NCBI RefSeq assembly: GCF_002000085.1
Contig: NZ_MUZU01000005.1
Location: 62,001-126,000 of the forward strand
Source of the DNA: Pseudocolwellia agarivorans
Lineage (GTDB): Bacteria > Pseudomonadota > Gammaproteobacteria > Enterobacterales > Alteromonadaceae
DNA length: 64,000 nucleotides
Direction of reading: 5' to 3'
Positions 26,149 through 37,034 of the stretch are shown in pieces. The first letter of the stretch is position 1. Each line of letters starts with the position of its first letter. The notes beneath the pieces are model-generated. The model was not told the origin of the DNA. It made no database searches and was given only the letters and a program-made list of their open reading frames with translations. The position numbers were made by a program, and so were the translations under genes.

Positions 26149-28761
26149 ATGCAAGTGGGTGAAAAAGAAAATACTTTAGCTACTAAGCAGATACCAAAAC
26201 TAAAGTCTTTACTGAAAAAGTACCGCCAAGCTAGAACTATACAGTCAGGGTTGTTACAACTTTCTGAGTTGGCTAGCTCTGTCACTGATATGAATTCTTT
26301 TTATTCTGCTTTAGAAGCTATTATTAAAACGATCCTGATAACCGATAGCTTTCATATTACATTACTTAATTCCCGCCAAAATTTATCATTAGCCTATTCC
26401 CATAATCCAAGTGAAAAAAGTATTCTCGCAAGACATGATAGTGATAATTGGGAAAATAGCTTAACAGGTTTAGTTTTTTCACAAGCAAAAATTATTTGCT
26501 GTAATGCACAAGAAAGAGACGAGTTAAGTAAAAAATACCATTTATCTTTATATAATTCATTATGTCATAGTTGGTTAGGTGTTCCTCTTAAACGAGGTAA
26601 TCAAATAATAGGCGTTATAGCATTACAAAGTTATGATAGTATTACTGTTTTTGGTGAAAGAGATTCACAGTTACTTGAGTTTATTGCGGAACATTTAGTT
26701 ACAGCGATTGATAGAGTAAGAAGCCGAGAGCTTTTAGAAAAAAATATTATTGAACGTACTCAAAAACTTACAGAAACCAATGAAAAATTACAGAAAGAAA
26801 TAGCTGAACGTCAAAAGGCAGTAAAAATACATAAAGCGTTGTTAGCTATTTCTGAGATAACAGCAACAACAACTGATCTTGATTCCTTTTACCAAGTATT
26901 ACATAAAGAAATAACCACTCTAATCCCTTCTAATAATTTTTATATCGCATTAACTTCTCAAAACAACCAGTGGATAGATTTTCCCTATTATAAAGATGAA
27001 TACTACGATATAGCTGAATCTAGACAGTTTTCAAATGGTCTTACAGAACTAGCGATTAAAGTAGGAGAACCTTTATTGGTTAAAGGTTCTGAAATTATTA
27101 CACTGGATGAGGATGGAAATGCAAAATATCATATTCATGCTATTAATTCGTTAAAAAATAAAACACCTAAAACGTGGTTAGGGGCTCCGTTGATTGATCA
27201 AGGCGTAGCTTTTGGTGTTTTTGCTGTTCATCATTATCAAGATGTTAATGCTTATCAATTAAGTGATTTAGATCTGGTTGAATTTGTTAGTCAACATATT
27301 GCCACTGCTATACTCAGAATTAGATCACAGGCCGAAATACAAAAAAGTAATGAAGCTCTCGAACAAGCTATTAATGAAAGAACTAAAGAGCTACAAAGTA
27401 CAAATTTAAATTTGCGTATGCAAATAGAAGAACGCAGAAAAGCAGAAGCTCAGCTATATTATGAGGCGCACCATGATGCGTTAACTAAGTTACCTAATAG
27501 AGCTATGTTAACCGACCGATTAAGCTATTCGCTTCGTCATTTAAAACGTCACCCCTCTCATCAATTTGCGGTACTTTTTATTGACTTAGATCGATTTAAA
27601 GTTATTAACGATACCTTAGGTCATCATGCTGGAGATTTATTTTTAGTAGAGATTGCCGCTAGGTTACAAGACTGTGTGCGAGATAATGATATTTTAGCTC
27701 GATTAGGTGGAGATGAATTTGTTATTTTACTTGATTCATTACAATCAGAAGATGATGTTGAAGACGTTGCAAGCCGAATTATTAATAAAGTTGCAATGAG
27801 CTTTGAACTTGAAGGTCACACGGTACATTCTAATGCCAGTATTGGTATTGCTATGTGTGGTAAGCATTACAACGATTCAAATGAAATACTTAGAGATGCT
27901 GATGCTGCTATGTATCAAGCTAAAAGCTTAGGCTGCGGTCGCTATGTGTTTTTTGATGAAAGCATGCGAGAGCAACTAATAGCGAGTATGACTTTAGAGC
28001 AAGAGCTACGAGTTGCAATAAAAGAACGTCAGTTTGAACTGCATTACCAAAAAATATCTGATCTTGAAAATACTAAAACTATTGGCTTTGAGGCTTTACT
28101 TAGGTGGAATCATCCTGAAAAAGGTTTATTAACGCCTAGTGAATTTCTTTTTATGGCTGAAGAAACAGGTATGATTTTAGATATTGAAACCTGGGTAATA
28201 GAAGATGTATGTCTTCAACTTAAGCATTGGCAATCATCCGTTGAATATAAAAACATTTTTATTGGTGTTAACTTATCAGGAAGGCACTTAACTCAAGCCA
28301 ATCAATTATCAAAACTTATTCATTTGATTGAAGCTAATACAGTAGAGCCGCAACGTTTGATTTTAGAGTTTACAGAATCTGCTTTTGCACAACATACTGA
28401 ACTAGCTTTAAAAGGGCTGAAAAAACTTAAAGAGTTTGGTGTTAAATTGGCACTTGATGATTATGGTGCAGGCTTATCTTCACTCAACTTTTTGCACGGC
28501 TACCCGTTTGAATTTATTAAACTTGATAGAAGTTTTATTAAAACATTAAATTTAGATAACAAAAACTTATCGTTAGTAAAAGCGTTACATGAATTAGGCG
28601 GTAATTTTGGTTACAGATTGGTTGCCGAAGGTATTGAAAGTGCCGAGATGTTAGAAAAACTGAAAAATGTAGGTTGTGATTTTGGGCAGGGCTTTCATAT
28701 TAATCGTCCATGTCGAATAGATAACGAAGATAACAGTATTATTCATGTGATAAATGGCTAA
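26149..28761 (+). CDS. GAF-GAF-GGDEF-EAL cyclic-di-GMP enzyme
   Basis: 870 residues, soluble. Two GAF-like sensor domains (about 45-195 and 230-395) are each followed by a coiled linker (ERTQKLTETNEKLQKEIAERQKA; ERTKELQSTNLNLRMQIEERRKAEAQL). Then come GGDEF (motif GGDEF near residue 520, preceded by DLDRFKVINDTLGH) and EAL (EALLRW near 648, with later DDYGAGLSSLNFL). Both catalytic motifs are intact, so it could both make and break c-di-GMP, gated by the sensor domains. ATG at 26149 has AGGT upstream; an in-frame TTG lies one codon before. Stands alone after the rpoH terminator. Confidence 0.9.
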   Translation: MQVGEKENTLATKQIPKLKSLLKKYRQARTIQSGLLQLSELASSVTDMNSFYSALEAIIKTILITDSFHITLLNSRQNLSLAYSHNPSEKSILARHDSDNWENSLTGLVFSQAKIICCNAQERDELSKKYHLSLYNSLCHSWLGVPLKRGNQIIGVIALQSYDSITVFGERDSQLLEFIAEHLVTAIDRVRSRELLEKNIIERTQKLTETNEKLQKEIAERQKAVKIHKALLAISEITATTTDLDSFYQVLHKEITTLIPSNNFYIALTSQNNQWIDFPYYKDEYYDIAESRQFSNGLTELAIKVGEPLLVKGSEIITLDEDGNAKYHIHAINSLKNKTPKTWLGAPLIDQGVAFGVFAVHHYQDVNAYQLSDLDLVEFVSQHIATAILRIRSQAEIQKSNEALEQAINERTKELQSTNLNLRMQIEERRKAEAQLYYEAHHDALTKLPNRAMLTDRLSYSLRHLKRHPSHQFAVLFIDLDRFKVINDTLGHHAGDLFLVEIAARLQDCVRDNDILARLGGDEFVILLDSLQSEDDVEDVASRIINKVAMSFELEGHTVHSNASIGIAMCGKHYNDSNEILRDADAAMYQAKSLGCGRYVFFDESMREQLIASMTLEQELRVAIKERQFELHYQKISDLENTKTIGFEALLRWNHPEKGLLTPSEFLFMAEETGMILDIETWVIEDVCLQLKHWQSSVEYKNIFIGVNLSGRHLTQANQLSKLIHLIEANTVEPQRLILEFTESAFAQHTELALKGLKKLKEFGVKLALDDYGAGLSSLNFLHGYPFEFIKLDRSFIKTLNLDNKNLSLVKALHELGGNFGYRLVAEGIESAEMLEKLKNVGCDFGQGFHINRPCRIDNEDNSIIHVING

Positions 28762-29715
28762 TTAACCTTTATAAAAGTAGCCTTCAACCCTAAAGGCTAT
28801 ACCTGGCGTAGTACTATAGTTTTCAACTTCAGGCCATTCCAAAAAGGGTTCTACCTCAAAGAAAAGCCATTTTTTATAAGCATTAAATCTGTATCTATAT
28901 CCAACTGTGTAGTTATCAACAATAAAACCTCTTTCACCGTTACGCTCCCCTTCTACTTGTAAAGAAATAATTGAAGCTGTTTTATCATTTAAATGTTTTA
29001 ATTTATATACGCCGTGTTTCCATCTTATGCCGCTGAAGGATTCCGAGCCTTTTATACTGTAATTTATTCTATATTGAGTATGAGAATCTTGCTGAAAGTT
29101 ATATTCTAATAATAGTCGAGCACCTAACCCTTCGTCTAAAAAGTAAAATATTGAAGGTTCTATTTTAAATGCACTATTTTTATTCCAATTAATATATCGT
29201 TTATGACGACTACGTATGAAAATATCACCTCCTGAGATGCCTATTCTGGTATCTGTGTATTTTCCCGTTTCACTTTCATGCATATACCTAAGAGAAGCTG
29301 AAAATTTTTCTTCCTCGGGCTGTATATGAGTGGTTTCTAGTGGGAGATTGTTTTGCTCTGATTCGTCATCATCAGATAAAATGATATCCATTTTATTTTT
29401 AAAATGAGGGAGTTTAACTTTAACTTTAAATCTTGCTTTTATTTCAGCCCAATCTCGGCTTCTTGGCCTCCATTCTAATTTCAGTCTTGCATTAATTTTG
29501 GGGTTTTGCTTTGTGTTTGCTTCGTCAATAAAAAAATCGTCAAACCACGCCGCTGATTGATACACTGAATCAGAAATAGTGTCATGAAAAGCATTGATCC
29601 AAGGCGTGTTTTCATCATTGGTTTGAGAATTTTCTGTGCTTATCTCTTCACTAAAACAGTAAATGGGCAATAAATTGAAAATAATAAACACAAGCTTACA
29701 AATGTTTTTAAACAA
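28762..29715 (-). CDS. Predicted outer-membrane beta-barrel protein of unknown function
   Basis: 317 residues with a signal peptide (about 1-22, FIIFNLLPIYCFSEE). The C-terminal 200 residues alternate hydrophobic and polar residues with many aromatic ones (FSASLRYMHESETGKY, RIGISGGDIFIRSRHKRYINW, ARLLLEYNFQQ, TQYRINYSI...) and end in FRVEGYFYKG, as in outer-membrane barrels. The middle has an acidic patch (SDDDESEQ). I recognise no characterised relative. Its stop directly abuts the end of the convergent GGDEF-EAL gene; its 5' end faces tatA. Confidence 0.65.
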   Translation of the reverse strand: MFKNICKLVFIIFNLLPIYCFSEEISTENSQTNDENTPWINAFHDTISDSVYQSAAWFDDFFIDEANTKQNPKINARLKLEWRPRSRDWAEIKARFKVKVKLPHFKNKMDIILSDDDESEQNNLPLETTHIQPEEEKFSASLRYMHESETGKYTDTRIGISGGDIFIRSRHKRYINWNKNSAFKIEPSIFYFLDEGLGARLLLEYNFQQDSHTQYRINYSIKGSESFSGIRWKHGVYKLKHLNDKTASIISLQVEGERNGERGFIVDNYTVGYRYRFNAYKKWLFFEVEPFLEWPEVENYSTTPGIAFRVEGYFYKG

Positions 29716-29808
29716 ACTTTGTTATACCTCATAAAATTAGTGTGAGAAAAGGTGCTTTTTACATCTAAAACTTTATAATAACTATAATTAAATAATAGGA
29801 GATTTTTC

Positions 29809-30045
29809 ATGAGTAATATAGGTATTTGGCAATTATTAATAGTGGTTGTAATTGTTGTCTTGTTATTTGGAACAAAAAAATTACGTAACTTAGGTGGTGA
29901 TCTAGGTTCTGCTGTTAAAGGATTTAAAAAAGCGGTTACAGATGAAGATACAGCGAAAACTGTAGAGTCAGATAATAACGATTCAATTGTAGATAAAGCA
30001 GCGGTTGAAACTACAACAGAACAAAAAGAAAAAGACCAAGCTTAA
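29809..30045 (+). CDS. tatA: Twin-arginine translocase subunit TatA
   Basis: Forms the pore of the Tat pathway for folded proteins. 78 residues: one N-terminal membrane helix ([16 protein letters not shown]), the conserved [24 protein letters not shown] amphipathic helix, and an acidic tail. AGGAGA lies 6 nt upstream; two TATAAT boxes (29774-29779 and 29783-29788) suggest the promoter. First gene of tatABC, 2 bp before tatB. Confidence 0.95.
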   Translation: MSNIGIWQLLIVVVIVVLLFGTKKLRNLGGDLGSAVKGFKKAVTDEDTAKTVESDNNDSIVDKAAVETTTEQKEKDQA

Positions 30046-30047
30046 TT

Positions 30048-30395
30048 ATGTTTGATATAGGCTTTTGGGAACTTTTACTTATAGGGTTATTGGCTTTAAT
30101 TATATTAGGGCCCGAACGCTTGCCTGTAGCTATTAGAACAGTACGCAATTGGATCGCGAATGCCCGTAGAATTAGTGAAAATGTAAAAAGCGAGCTGACA
30201 GAAGAGCTACGTATTCATGAGCTACATAGTAATTTAAAAAAAGCTGAAGAAGCGAATATGGAAAATTTATCTCCAGAGGTTGCTGAGTCATTAAAAACTT
30301 TGCGGGATGCAGCCGATATGGTGAATAAACCCTATCAAGTGAAAGTAGAAGATGCTGAGCAAACAGCAGAGCCTATAACGAAAAAGAATAACTAA
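30048..30395 (+). CDS. tatB: Twin-arginine translocase subunit TatB
   Basis: Part of the Tat substrate receptor with TatC. 115 residues with the TatB-type start MFDIGFWELLLIGLLALIILGPERLPVAIRTV, then a long amphipathic helix region. Its stop overlaps the tatC start by one base. Confidence 0.94.
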   Translation: MFDIGFWELLLIGLLALIILGPERLPVAIRTVRNWIANARRISENVKSELTEELRIHELHSNLKKAEEANMENLSPEVAESLKTLRDAADMVNKPYQVKVEDAEQTAEPITKKNN

Positions 30396-31141
30396 TGAGT
30401 ACCACTCCTAATAATTATACCTTGTTTGATCATCTGCTAGAGTTACGTTCACGTTTATTAAAATCTTTTGTTGGGGTTTTAGTTATATTATGTTGCTTAA
30501 TTTATTTTGCACAGGATATTTATCATTATGTTGCTGAGCCATTACTTGCAACTATGCCAATAGGTACACAGATGATAGCAACGGATGTTGCATCTCCTCT
30601 ATTTGCCCCTTTCAAACTGGTTATTGTGTTATCTGTTTTTATTGCAATGCCTTATATTTTATTTCAAATCTGGTCTTTTGTGGCCCCGGGTTTATACCGT
30701 AATGAAAAACGCTTAATTGCCCCTCTAATGCTGGGTAGTACTTTACTTTTTTATAGTGGTATAGCCTTTGCCTACTTTGTTGTTTTTCCTGTTGTTTTTG
30801 CTTTTTTTAATTCAGTTGCTCCTGAGGGAGTAACAATTGCCACAGACATAAGTAGTTATTTAGACTTTGTGCTTAAACTCTTTTTTGCCTTTGGAGCTGC
30901 TTTTGAGATACCAGTCGCTATTATCTTAATGTGCTGGACCAATTTTACTTCACCTGATAGTTTAAGAGCTAAAAGGCCGTATATTGTTGTTGGTTCATTT
31001 ATTATTGGTATGTTGCTGACACCTCCCGATATTATTTCTCAAACAATGCTTGCTATACCTATGTTGATATTATTTGAAGTAGGTGTATTTATTGCCTCTT
31101 TTTATTATAAAGAAAACGAGGTTGAAGAAGTTGAAGATTAA
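30395..31141 (+). CDS. tatC: Twin-arginine translocase subunit TatC
   Basis: Recognises the twin-arginine signal peptide. 248 residues, six membrane helices, with the conserved N-terminal FDHLLELRSRLLKS, the FAPFKL stretch and YILFQIWSFVAPGLYRNEKR. Last gene of tatABC; tatD-like nuclease gene follows 142 bp downstream. Confidence 0.95.
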   Translation: MSTTPNNYTLFDHLLELRSRLLKSFVGVLVILCCLIYFAQDIYHYVAEPLLATMPIGTQMIATDVASPLFAPFKLVIVLSVFIAMPYILFQIWSFVAPGLYRNEKRLIAPLMLGSTLLFYSGIAFAYFVVFPVVFAFFNSVAPEGVTIATDISSYLDFVLKLFFAFGAAFEIPVAIILMCWTNFTSPDSLRAKRPYIVVGSFIIGMLLTPPDIISQTMLAIPMLILFEVGVFIASFYYKENEVEEVED

Positions 31142-31283
31142 GCAGCATAATTCAATGGTATAAGTAGTTTTACTACGATTAAATAAAACTATCATTGTGC
31201 TTACAAGGATGTAGACGTGTTGATTACTATAAAAAAGCAGAGCAGAAAATTGAAATGTCATTTGTTTACTAGCAGGTACTTTT

Positions 31284-32075
31284 TTGATTGATATAGGTGT
31301 GAATTTAACCAATAGTCGTTTTGAAAAAGACGTAGATGAAGTGATATCTCAAGCTAATGCATGCGGTGTTAAACACTTATTGGTAACGGGTACAAATGTG
31401 TTTGAAAGCCAAAAAGCTTTAGAACTTTGTTTGAAGTATCCGCAATCTTTATCTTGTACTGTTGGTGTACATCCTCACGATGCCGATAATGTAGCTAATA
31501 ATTATTTAGAAGTCTTACAATCATTAGCTAGTCTACCAAGTGTTAAAGCTATTGGTGAATGTGGTTTAGATTTTAATCGTAATTTTTCAACGCCAACCAA
31601 TCAAAAAAAAGTTTTTACTGAGCAAGTTAAATTAGCTCAACATTTACAACTACCTTTATTTTTGCATCAAAGAGATGCATTTAAAGAATGGTTTGAAATT
31701 CTCACACCGTACTTTACTCATGTGCCCTTCATGGTTTCTCATTGTTTTACGGGTACAGAAGAAGAGCTTAATTTATGTTTAGAGGCCAATATGTATATTG
31801 GTATAACGGGTTGGATATGTGACGAGCGAAGAGGGCAAGGTCTTCGAGATATTATTGAGAAAATCCCTTTAAATAGATTGCTGATAGAAACGGATGCGCC
31901 CTATTTAACGCCTAGAACAATACGACCTAAACCTAAAAGTAGTCGAAATGAACCCAAGTATTTACGTTATGTTGTAGAAGAAATAGCGAGGCTAACAGAT
32001 TATTCAGAGCAAGATATCATTAATAACACAAGTGAAAACGCACAACGTGTTTTTGGATTAGGAGTAAAGGCATGA
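31284..32075 (+). CDS. tatD: TatD-family metal-dependent deoxyribonuclease
   Basis: 263 residues starting MIDIGVNLTNSRFEKDVDEVI, which matches E. coli TatD (MFDIGVNLTSSQF...). The start codon is TTG. Metal-binding motifs: VHPHDAD, the Glu in IGECGLDFNRNFS, FLHQRDA, SHCFTG and ETDAPYLTPR. Role: DNA exonuclease, linked to repair; the name comes from the tat locus and not from transport. The TGA stop overlaps the next ATG (ATGA). Confidence 0.9.
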   Translation: MIDIGVNLTNSRFEKDVDEVISQANACGVKHLLVTGTNVFESQKALELCLKYPQSLSCTVGVHPHDADNVANNYLEVLQSLASLPSVKAIGECGLDFNRNFSTPTNQKKVFTEQVKLAQHLQLPLFLHQRDAFKEWFEILTPYFTHVPFMVSHCFTGTEEELNLCLEANMYIGITGWICDERRGQGLRDIIEKIPLNRLLIETDAPYLTPRTIRPKPKSSRNEPKYLRYVVEEIARLTDYSEQDIINNTSENAQRVFGLGVKA

Positions 32076-33589
32076 TCCAAAAATTAGCACTGCTGTCAGC
32101 TCTATTTTGTGTTTTTCTTTTGTCTACTTTTTTTATTTATATAACTGACGGTGTTATTGGTTTTCATTATGATGATTTTAAAGAGAATGTAAATGCGTAT
32201 TCTTATTTGCTAAATAACCCAGAAACCACTTATTTATCTAAAGAAAATAGCTTTTTTACCGATGGTTTAGCAATTGGCTCCGCTTTTGCCTTAGCCTTTT
32301 CAATGTTTTTTATTTACTTGGCTAATGGTCGAATAACCGTGCTCCTGTTATGCGGATATTTTTTATCAAGTGCTATGCTGCTTTCCCTGTTCTTAGGCTT
32401 TCCGCTTTCAATTGTATCAGCAGGCTTTTATCAATTACACAGTGTAGATATTCCGGTATTAATTGTAATTTCTAAACTTTTACTTATGTGGTTTTCGGTA
32501 CTCATTTTTAAAGCTAAATCTATTTCAATAAGAGTTTATTGGGTAATAAAATCAATCTGTTGGCTATTACTTTTTTACCTACCAATATGTTTTATTTTAC
32601 CGATTAAAATAAGCTTATACCTTAGTGTTTATATTGAACTATCCATTAGTACATTATTGTTAATAGTCGGGGTTTATTTAATACAAAAATCTCACCGTCT
32701 ATCTGTTTTGTTTACACTTTTTGTTTTCATACAATTTATTTTTGCGCTACTTAATTTTGTCGCATTATATGTTTTTAGTATTGATGTTTATTATAAGTAT
32801 CCTTATTTGTATACCGTTTCTTTTTGGTTGAGTGGCAGCATTACGGTGTTTATGTTGAGTCGAGGATATTATTATCAAATTCAAGATAAAAAAATTGCTG
32901 AGCAGAAGGCCCTAAAAAGTTTAGATAAATCTAAAAAAGCCCAGGCTGAGTTATTAATGTTACAAGAAGAGAGTCAGGAAAAATTAGAAAGCAGGGTTCA
33001 AGAACGTACATTAGAACTAAATATTGCCTTACAAGAACTTGAAAGTGTAAATAAAGAGTTGGCTGAAAAAAACACATTAGATGAACTTACAGGCTTATAT
33101 AATCGTCGCTATTATGATCAAAAAGTAGTTGCTGAATATCGTCGAAGTCGTCGTAATTTAACACCGTTAAGCTTAGTTGTTATTGATATAGATCACTTCA
33201 AAAAAGTGAATGATAATCATGGTCATATAGCAGGTGATCAATGTTTAATATGGGTTGCAGGTAAAATTAAAGCAGCATTAGGACGAGTAACCGATTTAGG
33301 GTGTCGTTACGGTGGTGAAGAGTTTTGCTTAATATTACCTGAAACAGATACTAAAGGTGCTATTTCGTTAGCTGAAACACTGCGAGAGTCTATCGAATCA
33401 GAAATTTTTGTTTTTGATAAAGTAAAAATACCCATGACAATAAGTTGTGGCGTTAGTACCTATTGGCAGCAACCAGATATAACACCTGAAAATATATTCG
33501 CAGCAGCAGATGAGGCATTATACAGTGCTAAGAAAAATGGCCGTAATCAGGTGCAGAAAAAAATACTTACCGGTTCTACAGAGTCCTAA
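32072..33589 (+). CDS. Membrane-bound diguanylate cyclase
   Basis: 505 residues. The N-terminal 265 residues hold a first helix, an extracytoplasmic loop of about 40 residues and about seven further membrane helices. A coiled linker (EQKALKSLDKSKKAQAELLMLQEESQEKLESRVQERTLEL) leads into a GGDEF domain with DELTGLYNRRYYDQ, DIDHFKKVNDNHGH and active-site GGEEF. A c-di-GMP synthase gated by an unknown membrane sensor. Translationally coupled to tatD (ATGA overlap) and 13 bp before hemB. Confidence 0.88.
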   Translation: MIQKLALLSALFCVFLLSTFFIYITDGVIGFHYDDFKENVNAYSYLLNNPETTYLSKENSFFTDGLAIGSAFALAFSMFFIYLANGRITVLLLCGYFLSSAMLLSLFLGFPLSIVSAGFYQLHSVDIPVLIVISKLLLMWFSVLIFKAKSISIRVYWVIKSICWLLLFYLPICFILPIKISLYLSVYIELSISTLLLIVGVYLIQKSHRLSVLFTLFVFIQFIFALLNFVALYVFSIDVYYKYPYLYTVSFWLSGSITVFMLSRGYYYQIQDKKIAEQKALKSLDKSKKAQAELLMLQEESQEKLESRVQERTLELNIALQELESVNKELAEKNTLDELTGLYNRRYYDQKVVAEYRRSRRNLTPLSLVVIDIDHFKKVNDNHGHIAGDQCLIWVAGKIKAALGRVTDLGCRYGGEEFCLILPETDTKGAISLAETLRESIESEIFVFDKVKIPMTISCGVSTYWQQPDITPENIFAAADEALYSAKKNGRNQVQKKILTGSTES

Positions 33590-33599
33590 TTAAGGTTGA

Positions 33600-34619
<1,020 letters not shown>

Positions 34620-34755
34620 GTCTGGTTGAGCATTTATTAAAAATATATTGAATTAATAGTGGTAGTTTTTGTGTATATGCTTAAAAATATGTGTGTGATA
34701 TCAGTTTTATTTGTCGACTGGTATCGTATTCATTGGAATACTAAAAAGGTCTGAA

Positions 34756-35727
34756 ATGAAATACCAAGATTCCATTAAACAAGCAGATGTCATACTCGCT
34801 CAGGCCATTAAACAACTACAACTGTGGCATTTAGCAGCCACGCCTATAAATTATGCTATTAGTTACGAATTTGTTGCACAAACTAACAAAGCACTTACAG
34901 CAGCTATAAAATACCAACTTTCCACAGGAAAAAAATTAGATAACTTTTATATGGAAGCTGTTTATCAACAATTTATTTTAGGACAAAGTAAATTTAGGGA
35001 TGAGATGCTTAGCGAATTTGATGGTTTGATTAATTCTGTTCAAACAAATGTTAACGATTCAACCATATCTGTAGATAGCTTTATTTCTAAACTAGATTCT
35101 AATTTAAATGATTTAAAGTCAGGCGATAAAGAAAAGGTAAATCATGCTTGCAATAATTTAGCTAAAGCAACGATTGTATTTAAAACCGAGCAGCAACGTT
35201 TAACTGAGCGTTTGCAAAAAGTGCAAAAAAATAGTCAAGAGTTGCAATTAGAGTTAGAAGATATTAGAAAAGAAATATATTTGGATCCATTGACGGGGCT
35301 GTATAACCGCAAAGCCATGTCGAAAAATATTGAAGCTTGGTATAAAGAAAATCCTGATAAAAGTGTTGCAGCTATTGTAATTAATGTTGATCAATACAGC
35401 CAAATAACACAGCGTTTTGGTACACTTATTGGTGATGTATTACTATCTAAAATTGCGCATAAAATCGAAAGTTACGTTGACGATAGTGGTTTACCTATTA
35501 GAACTGGTGGAGATGAATTTTTAATTTTATTGCCAGAGGTTGATAGCCAAATTGCCTATGAAATAGGTGAAAAAATCAGAGAAGGCGTTAGTAAGCTGCG
35601 GTTTATTAGCAGCAAATCTGGTGTTCGGTTACCGCAAATGACTATTTCGGTAGGGGTTAATAAGTTTAATGTATCTCAGAACGTTAATGCTGTTATTGAT
35701 AAAACCCGCAATTCTATTAGTACTTAA
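34756..35727 (+). CDS. Soluble diguanylate cyclase with helical N-terminal domain
   Basis: About 323 residues from the ATG at 34756, which has AAAAAGG 7-8 nt upstream; the frame opens earlier (34711) but without a start signal. The first 170 residues are helical with no membrane span. The GGDEF domain has LDPLTGLYNRKAM, a DQYSQITQRFG stretch where DIDxFKxxND is usual (Asp at the metal site kept in NVDQ) and active-site GGDEF. Resembles the SiaD/CdgA-like soluble cyclases with a DUF-type sensor. Stands alone. Confidence 0.85.
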   Translation: MKYQDSIKQADVILAQAIKQLQLWHLAATPINYAISYEFVAQTNKALTAAIKYQLSTGKKLDNFYMEAVYQQFILGQSKFRDEMLSEFDGLINSVQTNVNDSTISVDSFISKLDSNLNDLKSGDKEKVNHACNNLAKATIVFKTEQQRLTERLQKVQKNSQELQLELEDIRKEIYLDPLTGLYNRKAMSKNIEAWYKENPDKSVAAIVINVDQYSQITQRFGTLIGDVLLSKIAHKIESYVDDSGLPIRTGGDEFLILLPEVDSQIAYEIGEKIREGVSKLRFISSKSGVRLPQMTISVGVNKFNVSQNVNAVIDKTRNSIST

Positions 35728-35742
35728 TTCAGCTATTAGACG

Positions 35743-36210
35743 TTAGGTTTCGCTATTGTTGATTGCATCTATTAATGCATCGATTGTTTTTTCTGAAAAT
35801 ACGGTAATATTATGTTTTGTTAAAACTTGAGTAGTAATACCTTGGCCGACAATTTTTGTATTAGAAAATTCACCATTATAAATTGTATTACTGCCACAAG
35901 AAGGGCTTGATTCTTTTAATAAAGCAAATTTTATATTGTTTTTCAAACATATTGATAATGCTTTTGATGCGCCATTATTGAAGCTTTCAGTTACATCTCC
36001 CCCTTGAATAGTAATGATTTTTTTGTCTTTTTGTTGAATTTCCGCCGGTTCTCTTGGTACGGGAAGGCCTCCTAAACATTCAGGGCAACCACTTACTAGC
36101 CTATTTTCTTTTTTCCATTTTTCAATCACCTGATGAGTTAAACTTTGGTGACCTCCATCATACCTAACATTCTCACCCATAAAGCAGGCACTAATAAATA
36201 TTTTTTCCAT
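35743..36210 (-). CDS. DUF523-family protein
   Basis: 155 residues with the DUF523 pattern: start IFISACFMGENVRYDGG, SGCPECLGGLPVPREPAEI, and KESSPSCGSNTIYNG. Several conserved Cys (in SACFMG, SGCPEC, SPSCGS) suggest a metal or iron-sulfur site. Function unknown. The 5' end lies 2 bp after the stop of the upstream small gene, so they form an operon. Confidence 0.88.
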   Translation of the reverse strand: MEKIFISACFMGENVRYDGGHQSLTHQVIEKWKKENRLVSGCPECLGGLPVPREPAEIQQKDKKIITIQGGDVTESFNNGASKALSICLKNNIKFALLKESSPSCGSNTIYNGEFSNTKIVGQGITTQVLTKHNITVFSEKTIDALIDAINNSET

Positions 36211-36212
36211 GT

Positions 36213-36527
36213 TTAAGGTGTCTCTATGTATTGTTTTATTAAGTTTAATAATGGAGTGTTAGTTTTTGTTTCGTTTTCAATCCAGCATGACTCACTATAA
36301 CATTCAAAGTTAAGTATAAAATAATCATCCTGCCATTTAAAACGTGTGTATTCTCGGTCAGCCCCTTGTGTTGTTTCAATAAGGTAATGATCTTTTAAAA
36401 GGCTTAATACTAAAGAGGTTAATAGAGGAATATCTTCTTGATACCAACCTGCAACAAAAGTAATTTGTAAACTGGTTTGATTAACCAATTCAACAGACGA
36501 TATTTTAAGAGTTTCAGTAATAGCCAT
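36213..36527 (-). CDS. Small conserved protein, DUF3630-like
   Basis: 104 residues. The stretch TTQGADREYTRFKWQDDYFILNFECYSESCWIE resembles DUF3630 proteins of marine gammaproteobacteria (GADRxxWR..F....LxxExYSxSxWxE). No signal peptide. First gene of a two-gene operon with the DUF523 gene; divergent from the cytochrome gene. Function unknown. Confidence 0.6.
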   Translation of the reverse strand: MAITETLKISSVELVNQTSLQITFVAGWYQEDIPLLTSLVLSLLKDHYLIETTQGADREYTRFKWQDDYFILNFECYSESCWIENETKTNTPLLNLIKQYIETP

Positions 36528-36602
36528 TGATTAAATCCCTCGTTTTTGTAGGGTTAAAATAGATAAATTCAATATTGACAAAGATCTTACTCTAAAAAAC
36601 TT

Positions 36603-36631
36603 AAGACAATCGATATATTTTTTTCTATAAT
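36603..36631 (+). promoter_or_regulatory. Putative promoter of the cytochrome c gene
   Basis: AAGACA (36603-36608) and TATAAT (36626-36631) are 17 nt apart, 54 nt before the start codon. The -10 is perfect, the -35 weak. Confidence 0.35.
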
Positions 36632-36684
36632 CAATGTAGTCTAAGTAATAATATCAACATTCTTAAGTTTAGAGAGATAAATAT

Positions 36685-36984
36685 ATGAAAAAATTGACTA
36701 TAGCTGTTGCATTAACAGCACTAATGGCATCTCCTGTCTTTGCGGGTGATATTGCTGCTGGTAAATCAAAAACTGCTATGTGTGCAGCTTGTCACGGAGC
36801 TATGGGGGTTTCTGCTGTTCCTATGTACCCTAACTTAGCAGGACAAAAAGAAGCATATATTGTTAAGCAATTAAAAGATTTTAAAGCGGGTAACCGTAAA
36901 GATCCTGTTATGGCTCCAATGGCTATGGGATTATCTGATGCTGATATTGCCAATGTTGCAGCCTACTATGCAAGCCTAAAATAG
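36685..36984 (+). CDS. Periplasmic class I c-type cytochrome
   Basis: 99 residues. Signal peptide 1-20 (cut at VFA-GD), haem-binding CAACH (C33, C36, H37), and a distal Met in PMAMGLSD. A small cytochrome of the c4/c553 half type that carries electrons in the periplasm, probably to a terminal oxidase. Monocistronic, with its own promoter candidate and terminator. Confidence 0.9.
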   Translation: MKKLTIAVALTALMASPVFAGDIAAGKSKTAMCAACHGAMGVSAVPMYPNLAGQKEAYIVKQLKDFKAGNRKDPVMAPMAMGLSDADIANVAAYYASLK

Positions 36985-37005
36985 GTTTATGTCTTAATTA
37001 ATATT

Positions 37006-37029
37006 AAAGCGCCTATTGGCGCTTTTTTT
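37006..37029. terminator. Terminator between cytochrome c and recQ genes
   Basis: AAAGCGCC and GGCGCTTT form an 8-bp stem with loop TATT, followed by a T-run on the plus strand. It sits 5 bp from the end of the convergent recQ gene and probably serves both. Confidence 0.85.
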
Positions 37030-37034
37030 ATATC

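Noticed and set aside
36575-36580. TTGACA upstream of the cytochrome gene as -35 box
   Set aside because: No -10-like hexamer lies 16-18 nt downstream; the AAGACA/TATAAT pair closer to the gene fits better.
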